Origin: Marinobacter shengliensis
GTDB taxonomy: Bacteria > Pseudomonadota > Gammaproteobacteria > Pseudomonadales > Oleiphilaceae
Direction of reading: 5' to 3'
Assembly: GCF_003007715.1 (NCBI RefSeq)
Contig: NZ_PXNO01000019.1
Span: 248,001 to 312,000 of the forward strand
Length of the DNA stretch: 64,000 nt
The notes under the pieces are model-generated. The model was not told where the DNA came from and searched no databases. It worked only from the letters and a program-made list of their open reading frames with translations. The translations under genes were made by a program, and so were the position numbers. Of this stretch, positions 52,407 through 60,527 are shown piece after piece (the stretch's first letter is position 1; the number at the start of each line of letters is the position of its first letter).

Positions 52407-53240
52407 ATGGAAGACCTCTTCAGTGCCGACGGGCAGGCTACCCAATGGATGGATCAGGCAGTCGCCCTGACCATGGCCTATGCCCCCAAGGTGTTGCTGG
52501 CCATCATAACCCTGATTGTGGGTATGTGGCTGATCAACCGTTTTGTTTCGGTTCTTGACAAGAAACTGGGCCAAAAAGACCCCACCCTGAACAAATTCCT
52601 GTGCGGCCTGATTGGCGCCGTGCTCAAGATCATGCTGCTGATTTCGGTCGCCTCCATGATCGGCATTGCCACCACGTCGTTCATCGCGGTTATCGGTGCC
52701 GCCGGTCTGGCCATCGGCCTGGCGCTGCAAGGCAGTCTCGCCAACTTTGCCGGTGGTGTACTGATCCTGATCTTCAAGCCCTTCAAGGTGGGCGACACCA
52801 TTGAAGCCCAGGGCTACCTTGGCGCCGTGGCGGAAATCCAGATTCTCTACACCGTGGTAAACACCTTCGACAACCGCCGTATCGTCATCCCTAATGGCAG
52901 CCTGTCCAACGCAACGCTGGTTAACGTCAGCATCTATGACAAACGCCGCTGCGACATGACCTTCGGCATTCACTATGACGACGACATCGACAAGGCCAAA
53001 GCCATTCTTCAACGCCTGTTTGACGAAGATGAGCGCTCACTGAAAGACCCGGCACCGCGAATCTGTGTTGGCGCCCTCGGTGACAGCTCTGTCGACCTCA
53101 TGTTCCGTGCCTGGGTTGCCACTGACGACCTCTGGCCATACTACTGGGACATGCAGGAGAAAGTGAAAAAGGCCTTTGACGCAGAAGGTATCACCATTCC
53201 GTTCCCTCAGCGCGATGTACACATGTACAAGGCCGAATGA
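52407..53240 (+). CDS. mscS: small-conductance mechanosensitive channel, MscS family
   Basis: This inner-membrane channel opens under tension to release solutes in osmotic downshock. The 277-residue length matches E. coli MscS. Three helices (about 25-130) end in the pore helix IGAAGLAIGLALQGSLANFAGG, with the typical Gly/Ala pattern. The MscS beta domain FKPFKVGDTIEAQGYLGAVAEIQILYT with VIPNGSLSNATLVN follows. The ATG has AAGGAG upstream. A TATACT -10 lies at 52319-52324. Confidence 0.95.
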   Translation: MEDLFSADGQATQWMDQAVALTMAYAPKVLLAIITLIVGMWLINRFVSVLDKKLGQKDPTLNKFLCGLIGAVLKIMLLISVASMIGIATTSFIAVIGAAGLAIGLALQGSLANFAGGVLILIFKPFKVGDTIEAQGYLGAVAEIQILYTVVNTFDNRRIVIPNGSLSNATLVNVSIYDKRRCDMTFGIHYDDDIDKAKAILQRLFDEDERSLKDPAPRICVGALGDSSVDLMFRAWVATDDLWPYYWDMQEKVKKAFDAEGITIPFPQRDVHMYKAE

Positions 53241-53400
53241 CGCGAACGGTTACACACAAATACAGATGGATACTCGCAAACAGCTCAACCTGGGCTAAGC
53301 TGACGGTAAGAAGGGGCGCCCGCCCCTCTTGCCATCGGGGCCAGGCCCGGGAAGGCGGATGGCTCCACAACACCGACCATGCTGTCAGGAGGTTGTGACT

Positions 53401-53958
53401 ATGCCGGTGAAGCAGTTAACAGAGTTCCTGGACGAGGCAGGTGTGGAATACATGTGCCTCTCCCATCCCCCTGCCTTCACGGCCCAGCAGCTGGCCCACC
53501 ACGTCAAGATCGCCGGCGACCGGGTTGTTAAAACCGTCATCATCGAACTCGATGGCAAAATGGCCATGCTGGTGATGCCTGCTACCTGGCGGGTGCGCTG
53601 GGATCGACTTTCCCGGGTGCTGGACACCGATTTCGTGGATCTTGCCGACGAACAGGAATTCCAGGACCGGTTTCCCGAGTGCGAGGTGGGCGCCATGCCA
53701 CCGTTCGGCAACCTGTTCGGCATGACGGTCTATTGCGCCGAAGTGCTGACGGAGCAGCCGGAACTGGCCTTCGCCGCCGGCACCCACACCGAATCCATTC
53801 ACATGAAAACCGCAGACTTCCTGCAACTGGTTCACCCCATGGTGATCAACCAGGGCTTCACTCGGCCAGGCGCCCAGAAACCGGCCTGGCTGACGAAAGG
53901 CCGTCAACGGCCGGAAACCACTGAGGAAAAGACCGTCTCCAGACTCGCGGGGTACTGA
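53401..53958 (+). CDS. YbaK/ProX-like aminoacyl-tRNA deacylase
   Basis: This 185-residue protein has the YbaK/EbsC fold of enzymes that remove wrong amino acids from tRNA. Landmarks are CLSHPPAFTAQQLAHHV, the catalytic-lysine region VVKTVIIELDGKMAMLVMP, and GAMPPFGNLFGMTVYCAEVL. A C-terminal tail of about 30 charged residues extends beyond the domain. The ATG at 53401 has a perfect AGGAGG upstream. Substrate (Cys, Pro or Ala tRNA) cannot be told. The gap before it has a GC-rich hairpin near 53310-53335. Confidence 0.85.
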   Translation: MPVKQLTEFLDEAGVEYMCLSHPPAFTAQQLAHHVKIAGDRVVKTVIIELDGKMAMLVMPATWRVRWDRLSRVLDTDFVDLADEQEFQDRFPECEVGAMPPFGNLFGMTVYCAEVLTEQPELAFAAGTHTESIHMKTADFLQLVHPMVINQGFTRPGAQKPAWLTKGRQRPETTEEKTVSRLAGY

Positions 53959-54035
53959 AACCCGGCGGATTGATCCCGGTCGCTTGTCTGGCCCGTGGCA
54001 TCGCGTAAACTGATGCCATCAGACAGGAACCGGAT

Positions 54036-55331
54036 ATGAACCAAGCATTTGACATGATCATCGTTGGCGCCGGCATGGTCGGCGCCGCCCTTGCCAACGG
54101 CCTTGGCCAGCAGGGCATCAAGGTCGGCCTGATTGACAAAGCCGAGCCCTCGGACTTTGACGCGGATGCCAGCCCCGATATCCGGGTATCGGCGCTCAGT
54201 GCAGGCAGCGAGCGATACCTGCAAAGCCTGGGCGCCTGGCCTCGCATTCAGGCCATGCGCGCCACACCCTATCGCCGCCTGGCCGTGTGGGACGAGACCC
54301 CGCACCCGCTCAGCCGCCTGCTGCCCGGCTCGTTGACCGAAGTGGAATTCAGTGCGGCCGATCTCGGCGCAGGCCATCTGGGCCATATCGTCGAAAACAG
54401 CATCACCCAGAACGCCCTGTGGCAAACCTTACAGGACGAACCCGACGTCACGCTGATTACCGGCCAGGGGCTCAAGGCACTGACACAGAATGCCGAGCGT
54501 GCAACGATAACCCTGGACGATGGTACAGAACTGAGCGCCCAACTGATTGTCGGGGCGGACGGCGCCATGTCCAGAGTGCGGGAACTGGCCGGCATTGGCG
54601 TGACCCGTGACCAGTACGAACAACAAGCCATGGTGATTTCGGTCCGCTACCTGGGCCAGCCCGAGGACATTACCTGGCAGGGCTTTTACCCCAGCGGCCC
54701 CAGAGCCTTCCTGCCGTTACACAGTGCAGGTGAGCAATACCCCGGCGAAACCTGGGGATCACTGGTGTGGTACGACAGCCCGGCAAGGCTGGCCGAACTC
54801 AAAGCCATGGACAACAGCACCCTGATGACGGAAATCCGCAAGGCCTTCCCGGCGCGCCTGCCGCCGCTGAACCACATCGATGCCAAAGCCAGTTTCCCCA
54901 TCGCCCGCCAGCACGCCAAGCACTATGTCCAGAACCGCGTGGTGCTGGCCGGCGACTCCGCCCACACCATCAACCCCCTGGCCGGCCAGGGGGTGAACCT
55001 GGGCTTTCAGGACGCCCAATGCCTACAGGGCCTGCTGAAAGAAGCCCGCCGCAGCGGCGATGACCTGGCCAGCCAGCACTGGCTGGCGCTATACGAACAG
55101 AAACGCCGGCCCGCCAACCGCCGCATGATGCTGGCCATGGACCTGTTCTACCATCTGTTCAGCAACGCCATCCCGCCGGTACACCTGGCCCGCAACCTGG
55201 GGCTTGGCGCTGCCCGCGCTTTGCCCTTCGCCCGCAACGGTGTAGCCCGCTACGCCATGGGCCTGGATGAAGAGCTGCCGGCCGTGGTCAGGCAGATCAC
55301 TTCCCGGATTCCGGGTCTGAATCAGCTTTAA
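54036..55331 (+). CDS. UbiH/UbiF/UbiI-family FAD-dependent hydroxylase
   Basis: This flavin monooxygenase adds a hydroxyl to the ubiquinone ring. The 431-residue protein has an N-terminal FAD loop (MIIVGAGMVGAALANGLG), the mid-domain LIVGADGAMSRVREL and the FAD motif LAGDSAHTINPLAGQGVNLGFQD, all diagnostic for the UbiH/COQ6 family. Which ring position it acts on cannot be told from motifs; UbiF-like C6 or UbiI-like C5 is possible. The ATG has AGGA upstream. It joins ubiC and ubiA in this window but sits 33 kb away. Confidence 0.9.
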   Translation: MNQAFDMIIVGAGMVGAALANGLGQQGIKVGLIDKAEPSDFDADASPDIRVSALSAGSERYLQSLGAWPRIQAMRATPYRRLAVWDETPHPLSRLLPGSLTEVEFSAADLGAGHLGHIVENSITQNALWQTLQDEPDVTLITGQGLKALTQNAERATITLDDGTELSAQLIVGADGAMSRVRELAGIGVTRDQYEQQAMVISVRYLGQPEDITWQGFYPSGPRAFLPLHSAGEQYPGETWGSLVWYDSPARLAELKAMDNSTLMTEIRKAFPARLPPLNHIDAKASFPIARQHAKHYVQNRVVLAGDSAHTINPLAGQGVNLGFQDAQCLQGLLKEARRSGDDLASQHWLALYEQKRRPANRRMMLAMDLFYHLFSNAIPPVHLARNLGLGAARALPFARNGVARYAMGLDEELPAVVRQITSRIPGLNQL

Positions 55332-55372
55332 CACCGAACAACAATCCCAAAGACAATCGAAAAGGAGCCACC

Positions 55373-55738
55373 ATGTCAGAGACGATTTTCACCAAGATCA
55401 TCAACCGGGAAATCCCCGCCGACATTCTCTACGAGGATGACCTTGCCCTGGCGTTCAGCGACATCAACCCTCAGGCGCCGGTGCATTTCCTGGTTATTCC
55501 GAAGAAGGCCATCGCCACGATCAACGACATTACCGAGGATGATCGGGAACTGGTGGGGCATCTGTATGTGGTGGCAGCGAAGATTGCCAAAGAGAAGGGA
55601 TTTGCCGACGATGGCTATCGGGTTGTCATGAACTGCGGCGAAAATTCGGGGCAGACAGTGTTCCATATCCACCTGCACGTTCTTGCCGGCAAACCACTTG
55701 GCTGGCCGCCTTATACTGACAAAATGAAACAGGCCTGA
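55373..55738 (+). CDS. HIT-family nucleotide-binding protein
   Basis: This 121-residue HINT-type protein hydrolyses or binds nucleoside phosphoramidates. The His triad reads FHIHLHVLAG near residue 100, and the N-terminus has TIFTKIINREIPADILYEDD, both typical of HinT. The ATG follows AAAAGGAG. It ends 39 bases before repeat copy B1. It follows the ubiquinone hydroxylase gene by 41 bases and may be co-transcribed. Confidence 0.95.
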   Translation: MSETIFTKIINREIPADILYEDDLALAFSDINPQAPVHFLVIPKKAIATINDITEDDRELVGHLYVVAAKIAKEKGFADDGYRVVMNCGENSGQTVFHIHLHVLAGKPLGWPPYTDKMKQA

Positions 55739-55777
55739 TTCTCTACCTTCTTTCTCCGGCACACGGCTTAGGAGTGG

Positions 55778-55887
55778 GCAGCCGAGCCAGTAGTGCTGTT
55801 CGGGAGACGCTCAAGGCATCCATGCGCGCTTAGCTTTGGCCATCCATGGCCAAAGATACTCCCGAACAGCACTACCGGCCCGGCTGC
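55778..55887 (-). repeat. ANGGAN double-hairpin repeat, copy B1
   Basis: Arms of 29 bp (55778-55806 and 55859-55887) with two mismatches enclose a 52-nt core (55807-55858). Read on the minus strand the core has loop AUGGAU on an 8-bp stem (CUUUGGCC/GGCCAAAG) and a second AUGGAU on a GC/GC stem. Both arm mismatches become G-U pairs on the minus strand, which supports this strand as the functional RNA. It lies downstream of the HIT gene and, on its own strand, downstream of phoU. Confidence 0.85.
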
Positions 55888-55957
55888 ACCCGGCCTGGTG
55901 CCAAGCCTTCCAGAGCATTGAGTCTGGGTTTGGGGAAACCAATGCCTTGGTCCGGCT
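55888..55957. other. spacer between repeat copies B1 and B2
   Basis: The 70 bases between the two divergent repeats have a small dyad, GCATTG..CAATGC (about 55915-55944), and no T-run or open frame. I see no other feature here. Confidence 0.4.
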
Positions 55958-56067
55958 GGCTGGTGTGCGGGTTGGCTTTACGGGACTATCTTTCGCCAGG
56001 GATGGCGAAAGCTAAGCGCCCACGGACGGCTTGAGCGTGTCCCGTAAAGCCAACCCGCATGCCAGCC
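55958..56067 (+). repeat. ANGGAN double-hairpin repeat, copy B2
   Basis: Arms of 29 bp (55958-55986 and 56039-56067) with two G-T pairs enclose a 52-nt core (55987-56038). The core is the B1 type in the opposite orientation. The loops are AGGGAU on an 8-bp stem (CUUUCGCC/GGCGAAAG) and ACGGAC on a CC/GG stem. Compared with B1 the first stem changed G-C to C-G on both sides, a compensatory change. It lies 44 bases beyond the phoU stop codon. Confidence 0.85.
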
Positions 56068-56111
56068 CTCCACCAAAGCCCGCCCCCGCATGGGAACGGG
56101 ATTGTGCAGAT

Positions 56112-56834
56112 TTACCGGCCAACCACCTTCTCAGCCTCATCCACGGGCGTATGGCGAACATCCTCGCCTTTGACCATGAAGATGACGTTCTCAGCAATGT
56201 TACAGGCGTGATCACCCACCCTCTCCAATGCCCGCAGAACCCACATCACCGACATACACCGTGAAATATTGCGGGTATCTTCCATCATAAAGGTCAACAG
56301 CGTACGGGCAGCAGCCTGATACTCCTCATCCACCCGCTTGTCTTCCTTCATCACCCGCAATGCCTGCTCCGAATCCAACCGGGCAAACGCATCCAGCGCA
56401 TCGTGCAGCATGCTCAACACATGGCTGGCAATATGGCGGATCTCGACATAGCCACGGGGCGCCTGGCCTTCTTCGGACAGTTTAATCGCCATCTTGGCGA
56501 TCTTCTTGGCCTCGTCACCAACCCGCTCCAGGTCCGCCACCATCTTGATCACCGCAATCACCAACCGCAAATCCCGCGCCGTGGGCTGGCGGCGAGCGAT
56601 GATCAGCGTGGCCTCTTCGTCCAGTTCCACTTCCATTTTATCGACCTGTTTGTCACCAGCACGGACGTTCTCCGCAACGTAACCATCGCCGTCGACCAGC
56701 GCCTGAACCGCACGCTCAACCTGGCTTTCCACCAGACCACCCATGTTCAGAAACTGGGTTTTCAGCTCGGTCAGCTCGTCATTGAACTTGTGGGAAATGT
56801 GATCCCCGTATACATCGTCCTTTTTATTCGGCAT
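56112..56834 (-). CDS. phoU: phosphate regulator PhoU
   Basis: PhoU links the Pst transporter to PhoR and keeps the Pho response off when phosphate is plentiful. The 240-residue protein is all helical with two repeats, each with the metal-binding E/DxxxD motif; DGYVAENVRAGDKQVDKMEVELDEEAT and RLDSEQALRVMKEDKRVDEEYQ are visible. The ATG follows GGAG. It is the last gene of pstSCAB-phoU, 30 bases after pstB, with repeats B2 and B1 behind it. Confidence 0.97.
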   Translation of the reverse strand: MPNKKDDVYGDHISHKFNDELTELKTQFLNMGGLVESQVERAVQALVDGDGYVAENVRAGDKQVDKMEVELDEEATLIIARRQPTARDLRLVIAVIKMVADLERVGDEAKKIAKMAIKLSEEGQAPRGYVEIRHIASHVLSMLHDALDAFARLDSEQALRVMKEDKRVDEEYQAAARTLLTFMMEDTRNISRCMSVMWVLRALERVGDHACNIAENVIFMVKGEDVRHTPVDEAEKVVGR

Positions 56835-56864
56835 ATCTGATATCTCCAGTGTTCCCCGGTGCCC

Positions 56865-57752
56865 TTAACCAAAGCGGCCAGTAATGTAGGATTCCGTCAG
56901 CTCGTGCTCCGGTGAGGTGAATACCTTGTCAGTCTCGTTCACCTCCACCAGATGCCCCAGGTGGAAATACGCGGTGCGGTTGGAGACTCGTGCCGCTTGC
57001 TGCATGGAGTGGGTCACGATCACGATGGTGTAACTCTCCGACATCTCGGCAATCAGCTCTTCCACTTTTGCGGTGGCGATCGGGTCCAGGGCCGAGCATG
57101 GCTCGTCCATCAGGATCACTTCCGGGCTGACAGCGATCGCCCGAGCGATACACAGTCGCTGTTGCTGACCACCTGACATGCCGGTAGCCGTTGCATCCAA
57201 GCGGTCTTTAACCTCGTCCCACAGACCAGCCTTGCGCAGACTGCTTTCGACGATTTCGTCAAGGTCGGACTTTCGATTGGCAAGGCCATGAATTCGTGGG
57301 CCGTAGGCCACGTTATCGTAGATCGACTTGGGGAACGGGTTCGGCTTCTGGAACACCATGCCCACCCGAGCTCGCAGCTCTACGACATCCCGTTTGGTAT
57401 GGTAGATGTCGTCTTGGTCCAGCATAAGCTGCCCCTTGACGCGGCAGATGTCGATGCTGTCGTTCATCCGGTTCAAACAGCGCAAAAACGTCGACTTACC
57501 GCAGCCGGACGGGCCGATAAACGCAATCACCTCGTTACGGCCAATGTCCAGGCTGATATTCTTGATCGCCCGTTCTTCTCCGTAGAACACCTCGACGTTA
57601 CGCAACCTGAACTTGGGGTCATCCGCAAATGGAATGCCCACGGTTTTACCTTCCTCAATGACGGTTTCCGCCGGCCGTTCTTCCTGTAGCGGTATAAGGG
57701 TCTCTTCAGGCATATCTGCTTCGCTGGTCACGGTTGGATTCATAGTGTTCAT
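56865..57752 (-). CDS. pstB: phosphate ABC transporter ATP-binding protein
   Basis: PstB powers phosphate import. The 295-residue protein has Walker [10 protein letters not shown], the Q-loop region [27 protein letters not shown], the signature [14 protein letters not shown] (with M where L is common) and Walker [14 protein letters not shown]. An N-terminal extension of about 45 residues, acidic and rich in Glu/Pro, precedes the ABC domain and is longer than in E. coli PstB. The ATG follows AAGGAG. It starts 12 bases after pstA. Confidence 0.97.
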   Translation of the reverse strand: MNTMNPTVTSEADMPEETLIPLQEERPAETVIEEGKTVGIPFADDPKFRLRNVEVFYGEERAIKNISLDIGRNEVIAFIGPSGCGKSTFLRCLNRMNDSIDICRVKGQLMLDQDDIYHTKRDVVELRARVGMVFQKPNPFPKSIYDNVAYGPRIHGLANRKSDLDEIVESSLRKAGLWDEVKDRLDATATGMSGGQQQRLCIARAIAVSPEVILMDEPCSALDPIATAKVEELIAEMSESYTIVIVTHSMQQAARVSNRTAYFHLGHLVEVNETDKVFTSPEHELTESYITGRFG

Positions 57753-57764
57753 TGATAATCTCCT

Positions 57765-59042
57765 TTACCACCGGCGTTCAAGGCGCTTGCGCAACCAGAT
57801 AGCCAATGCATTCATACTGATCAGAAAAGTCAACAGAATCATAATGCCTGCAGACGCCAGCTCAATGAATCCCTGCTCAGCACTGCTGGCCCAGAGATAG
57901 ATTTGCACCGGCAATACGGTCGCGGCACTGAAGAAGCCATCCGGCACATCCACAATAAACGCCACCATACCGATCAGCAGCAATGGCGCGGTTTCACCCA
58001 GAGCCTGAGCCATTCCAATGATGGAACCAGTGAGCATACCGGGCATGGCCAGTGGCAGCACATGGTGCAAAACCACCTGCATTTTCGACGCGCCAATTCC
58101 CTCTGCCGCTTCGCGAATTGACGGGGGAACACTCTTAATGGCAGCACGGCTGGATATGATGATGGTTGGCAGAGTCATTAACGCCAATACGAGGCCACCG
58201 ACCACAGGCACTGATCTGGGCATCCCAAACGTGTTGATAATGACCGCCAAGCCCAGCAGGCCAAATATGATGGATGGCACTGCAGCAAGGTTGTTGATAT
58301 TCACCTCAATAAAATCGGTAATCTTGTTCTGTGGAGCAAACTCCTCAAGATAAATGGCCGCAGCCACACCAACCGGGAAGGCGATTGCCAAAGTCACAAC
58401 CAGAGTCAGGAGAGAGCCCACGAGCGCTCCCAGAATACCGGCATTTGACGGTTCCCTAGAATCCCCGCTGGTAAAGAATACATCATTAAATGCCGTTTTA
58501 ATGACACCTTTTTCCATCAACTGGTCAACCCATTGCTGCTGCTGCTCCGACAACCGGACACTGTAACTGGGGTTATCCCTGTGCTTGACGTACACAGACA
58601 CCGCATCGCTGGCAAGAAATGTCAGCGTTTGAGTGGTATTCAGCATCTCGGGGTTTGCCCTCAACAAATCGCTGATATCGTTGCTCCCGTATGTGCCTAC
58701 AAGCCTATAGAGTTGGCGAAGATCTTGAGACCTCGCCGCCTCCGGCACCTGCTTTTGCAGAGCCGCAATGATAGGTGCGGCAAAATCGGCCATGGCACGC
58801 TGATCAGCATCGGTGGGGTCATCCAGATACATGGACTGACTGTCCAGCACCACCTCAAGGGTGACGGTCGTTTTGATAAAACCCGTCCAACCTTTCCCGA
58901 TAATGTCGGCAAACAGGATAACCAGAGCGCCCAATGCAATGGAAATTGCGAGCACACCGTATGCCCGGAACCGACGTTCTTTACGGTAGCGTTTTTTTAA
59001 CGAGCGACGAACGATGTCCGCCTGTGAGCGTTGGTCAGTCAT
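57765..59042 (-). CDS. pstA: phosphate ABC transporter permease PstA
   Basis: This is one of the two membrane channels of the Pst transporter. At 425 residues it is much longer than E. coli PstA (about 296). The extra sequence is a periplasmic loop of about 150 residues between the first and second helices (SQSMYLDDPTDADQR... to VNQLMEKG-like). The conserved transporter loop is EAAEGIGASKMQVVLHHVLPLAMPGMLTGSI. The ATG at 59042 overlaps the end of pstC by eight bases. Pseudomonas has similarly enlarged PstA. Confidence 0.95.
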   Translation of the reverse strand: MTDQRSQADIVRRSLKKRYRKERRFRAYGVLAISIALGALVILFADIIGKGWTGFIKTTVTLEVVLDSQSMYLDDPTDADQRAMADFAAPIIAALQKQVPEAARSQDLRQLYRLVGTYGSNDISDLLRANPEMLNTTQTLTFLASDAVSVYVKHRDNPSYSVRLSEQQQQWVDQLMEKGVIKTAFNDVFFTSGDSREPSNAGILGALVGSLLTLVVTLAIAFPVGVAAAIYLEEFAPQNKITDFIEVNINNLAAVPSIIFGLLGLAVIINTFGMPRSVPVVGGLVLALMTLPTIIISSRAAIKSVPPSIREAAEGIGASKMQVVLHHVLPLAMPGMLTGSIIGMAQALGETAPLLLIGMVAFIVDVPDGFFSAATVLPVQIYLWASSAEQGFIELASAGIMILLTFLISMNALAIWLRKRLERRW

Positions 59043-60423
59043 ATTGTTCCCTATACTTGCGGACAATTTTCAAGGCGATCACGTTTAACAACAAAGTCAC
59101 CACAAATAGCAGCATACCCAAAGCGAAAGCAGACAAAGTTTTGGGGCTGTCAAACTCCTGGTCTCCTACCAGCAAAGTCACGATCTGGACGGTAACGGTT
59201 GTAACCGTATCAAGAGGGTTAAGGGTGAGGTTTGCAGCGAGGCCCGCAGCCATGACCACAATCATCGTTTCACCAATAGCACGGGAAGCGGCCAGAAGGA
59301 TACCGCCCATAATGCCCGGCAAGGCCGCCGGAAAAATAACCTTTTTCATGGTTTCCGACTGGGTAGCACCCAGTGCGAGAGAACCATCCCGCATGGTTTG
59401 AGGCACGGCATTGATGACATCGTCAGACAACGACGAAATAAACGGTATGATCATAATGCCCATGACCAAACCTGCCGCCAACGCGCTCTGTGAGGAGGCG
59501 GCGAGCCCCACGGCTTCTGCCACTTCACGAATAAACGGCGCCACCGTTAACGCAGCAAAAAACCCGTAAACAACCGTCGGGACACCCGCCAGCATTTCCA
59601 GTAACGGTTTTGCCACCGAGCGGACCCGCTTGCTGGCATACTCCGACAGATAGATGGCTGAGAGCAGGCCTGTCGGCACCGCCACCAGAAGCGCAATCAC
59701 TGAAATAAGCAATGTACCCGTGAACAGAGGAATAACACCGAAGGCGCCTTCAGCTCCAACCTGGTCGGCCCTTAGCGCCATTTGCGGGCTCCAGCTGGTT
59801 CCAGTGATGAAGTCCCAGAACGGTATATGCTGGAAGAACCTGAAGGTCTCCATGATTACGGAAAAAACAATGCCCAACGTGGTCAGAATGGCAATTGCGG
59901 CACATACAAAGAAAATCCGCAGCAAGGTCTTCTCAACCTTTTCCCGCGCATTGACATGAGGGGCTACCCGAGTCCAGGCGAAACTGGCGCCGAGCACCGC
60001 AATCAGCAACACGAGTATCGTCATGAATGTTTTGCTTTGGGCGCGCAGCGTCTCCAGAAGTTCGGCCGCCGCAACAACACCATCCGGAGCAAACTCGGGT
60101 GACAGCCTTCCGGATGCAATATTACTGATTTGCGATAACAGAAGACTTGCTCTTCCGGCGGAATCAGGTGCAAGCTCGGAAGGCAGAGAACTAATAACAA
60201 TCGCCTGAATAACCTTAGCTTCGAAGCCAGCCCATGCCGCAAGCACCAGTAGTGCCGGAATGGCACACCATAAGGAGGCTCTTGCCGCGTAATAAAAGGG
60301 AAGCGATTTCAGGTTGCGAATGCCGCCGATAGGCTCCGCAACAGCCCGGGAACGCGAGTAGGCGAGCAAATAGGCCACCACGGCCAGCACCAACACCAAG
60401 GGCAACAAATTAGCAGTTTGCAT
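59035..60423 (-). CDS. pstC: phosphate ABC transporter permease PstC
   Basis: This is the second Pst membrane channel, 462 residues against about 319 in E. coli. Additional length comes from an N-terminal helix and a loop between about 75 and 140 before the core helices. The conserved loop is DGSLALGATQSETMKKVIFPAALPGIMGGI, and the region LLEMLAGVPTVVYGFFAALTVAPFI is typical. It follows pstS by 104 bases, a gap that holds a hairpin (60474-60501). It overlaps pstA by eight bases. Confidence 0.95.
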   Translation of the reverse strand: MQTANLLPLVLVLAVVAYLLAYSRSRAVAEPIGGIRNLKSLPFYYAARASLWCAIPALLVLAAWAGFEAKVIQAIVISSLPSELAPDSAGRASLLLSQISNIASGRLSPEFAPDGVVAAAELLETLRAQSKTFMTILVLLIAVLGASFAWTRVAPHVNAREKVEKTLLRIFFVCAAIAILTTLGIVFSVIMETFRFFQHIPFWDFITGTSWSPQMALRADQVGAEGAFGVIPLFTGTLLISVIALLVAVPTGLLSAIYLSEYASKRVRSVAKPLLEMLAGVPTVVYGFFAALTVAPFIREVAEAVGLAASSQSALAAGLVMGIMIIPFISSLSDDVINAVPQTMRDGSLALGATQSETMKKVIFPAALPGIMGGILLAASRAIGETMIVVMAAGLAANLTLNPLDTVTTVTVQIVTLLVGDQEFDSPKTLSAFALGMLLFVVTLLLNVIALKIVRKYREQYD

Positions 60424-60473
60424 AACGTTCTCTGCGTCGTGGCGTGAATAATGTCTGTTTCAGTCTGACATGC

Positions 60474-60501
60474 GAAACGCGAGCGCCTAGGCTCGCGTTT
60501 C
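60474..60501 (-). promoter_or_regulatory. intercistronic hairpin between pstS and pstC
   Basis: GAAACGCGAG and CTCGCGTTTC form a 10-bp perfect stem with an eight-base loop. No T-run follows on the minus strand. Hairpins at this place after binding-protein genes often protect the upstream mRNA, giving more PstS than permease. On the plus strand it is followed by TTTT. Confidence 0.6.
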
Positions 60502-60527
60502 TTTTACATCTCTGCAACTTATCTTGC

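Noticed and set aside
7717..56067. Repeats as ordinary rho-independent terminators
   Set aside because: The arms are long enough, but none is followed by a T-run, and the conserved part is the core, not the stem.
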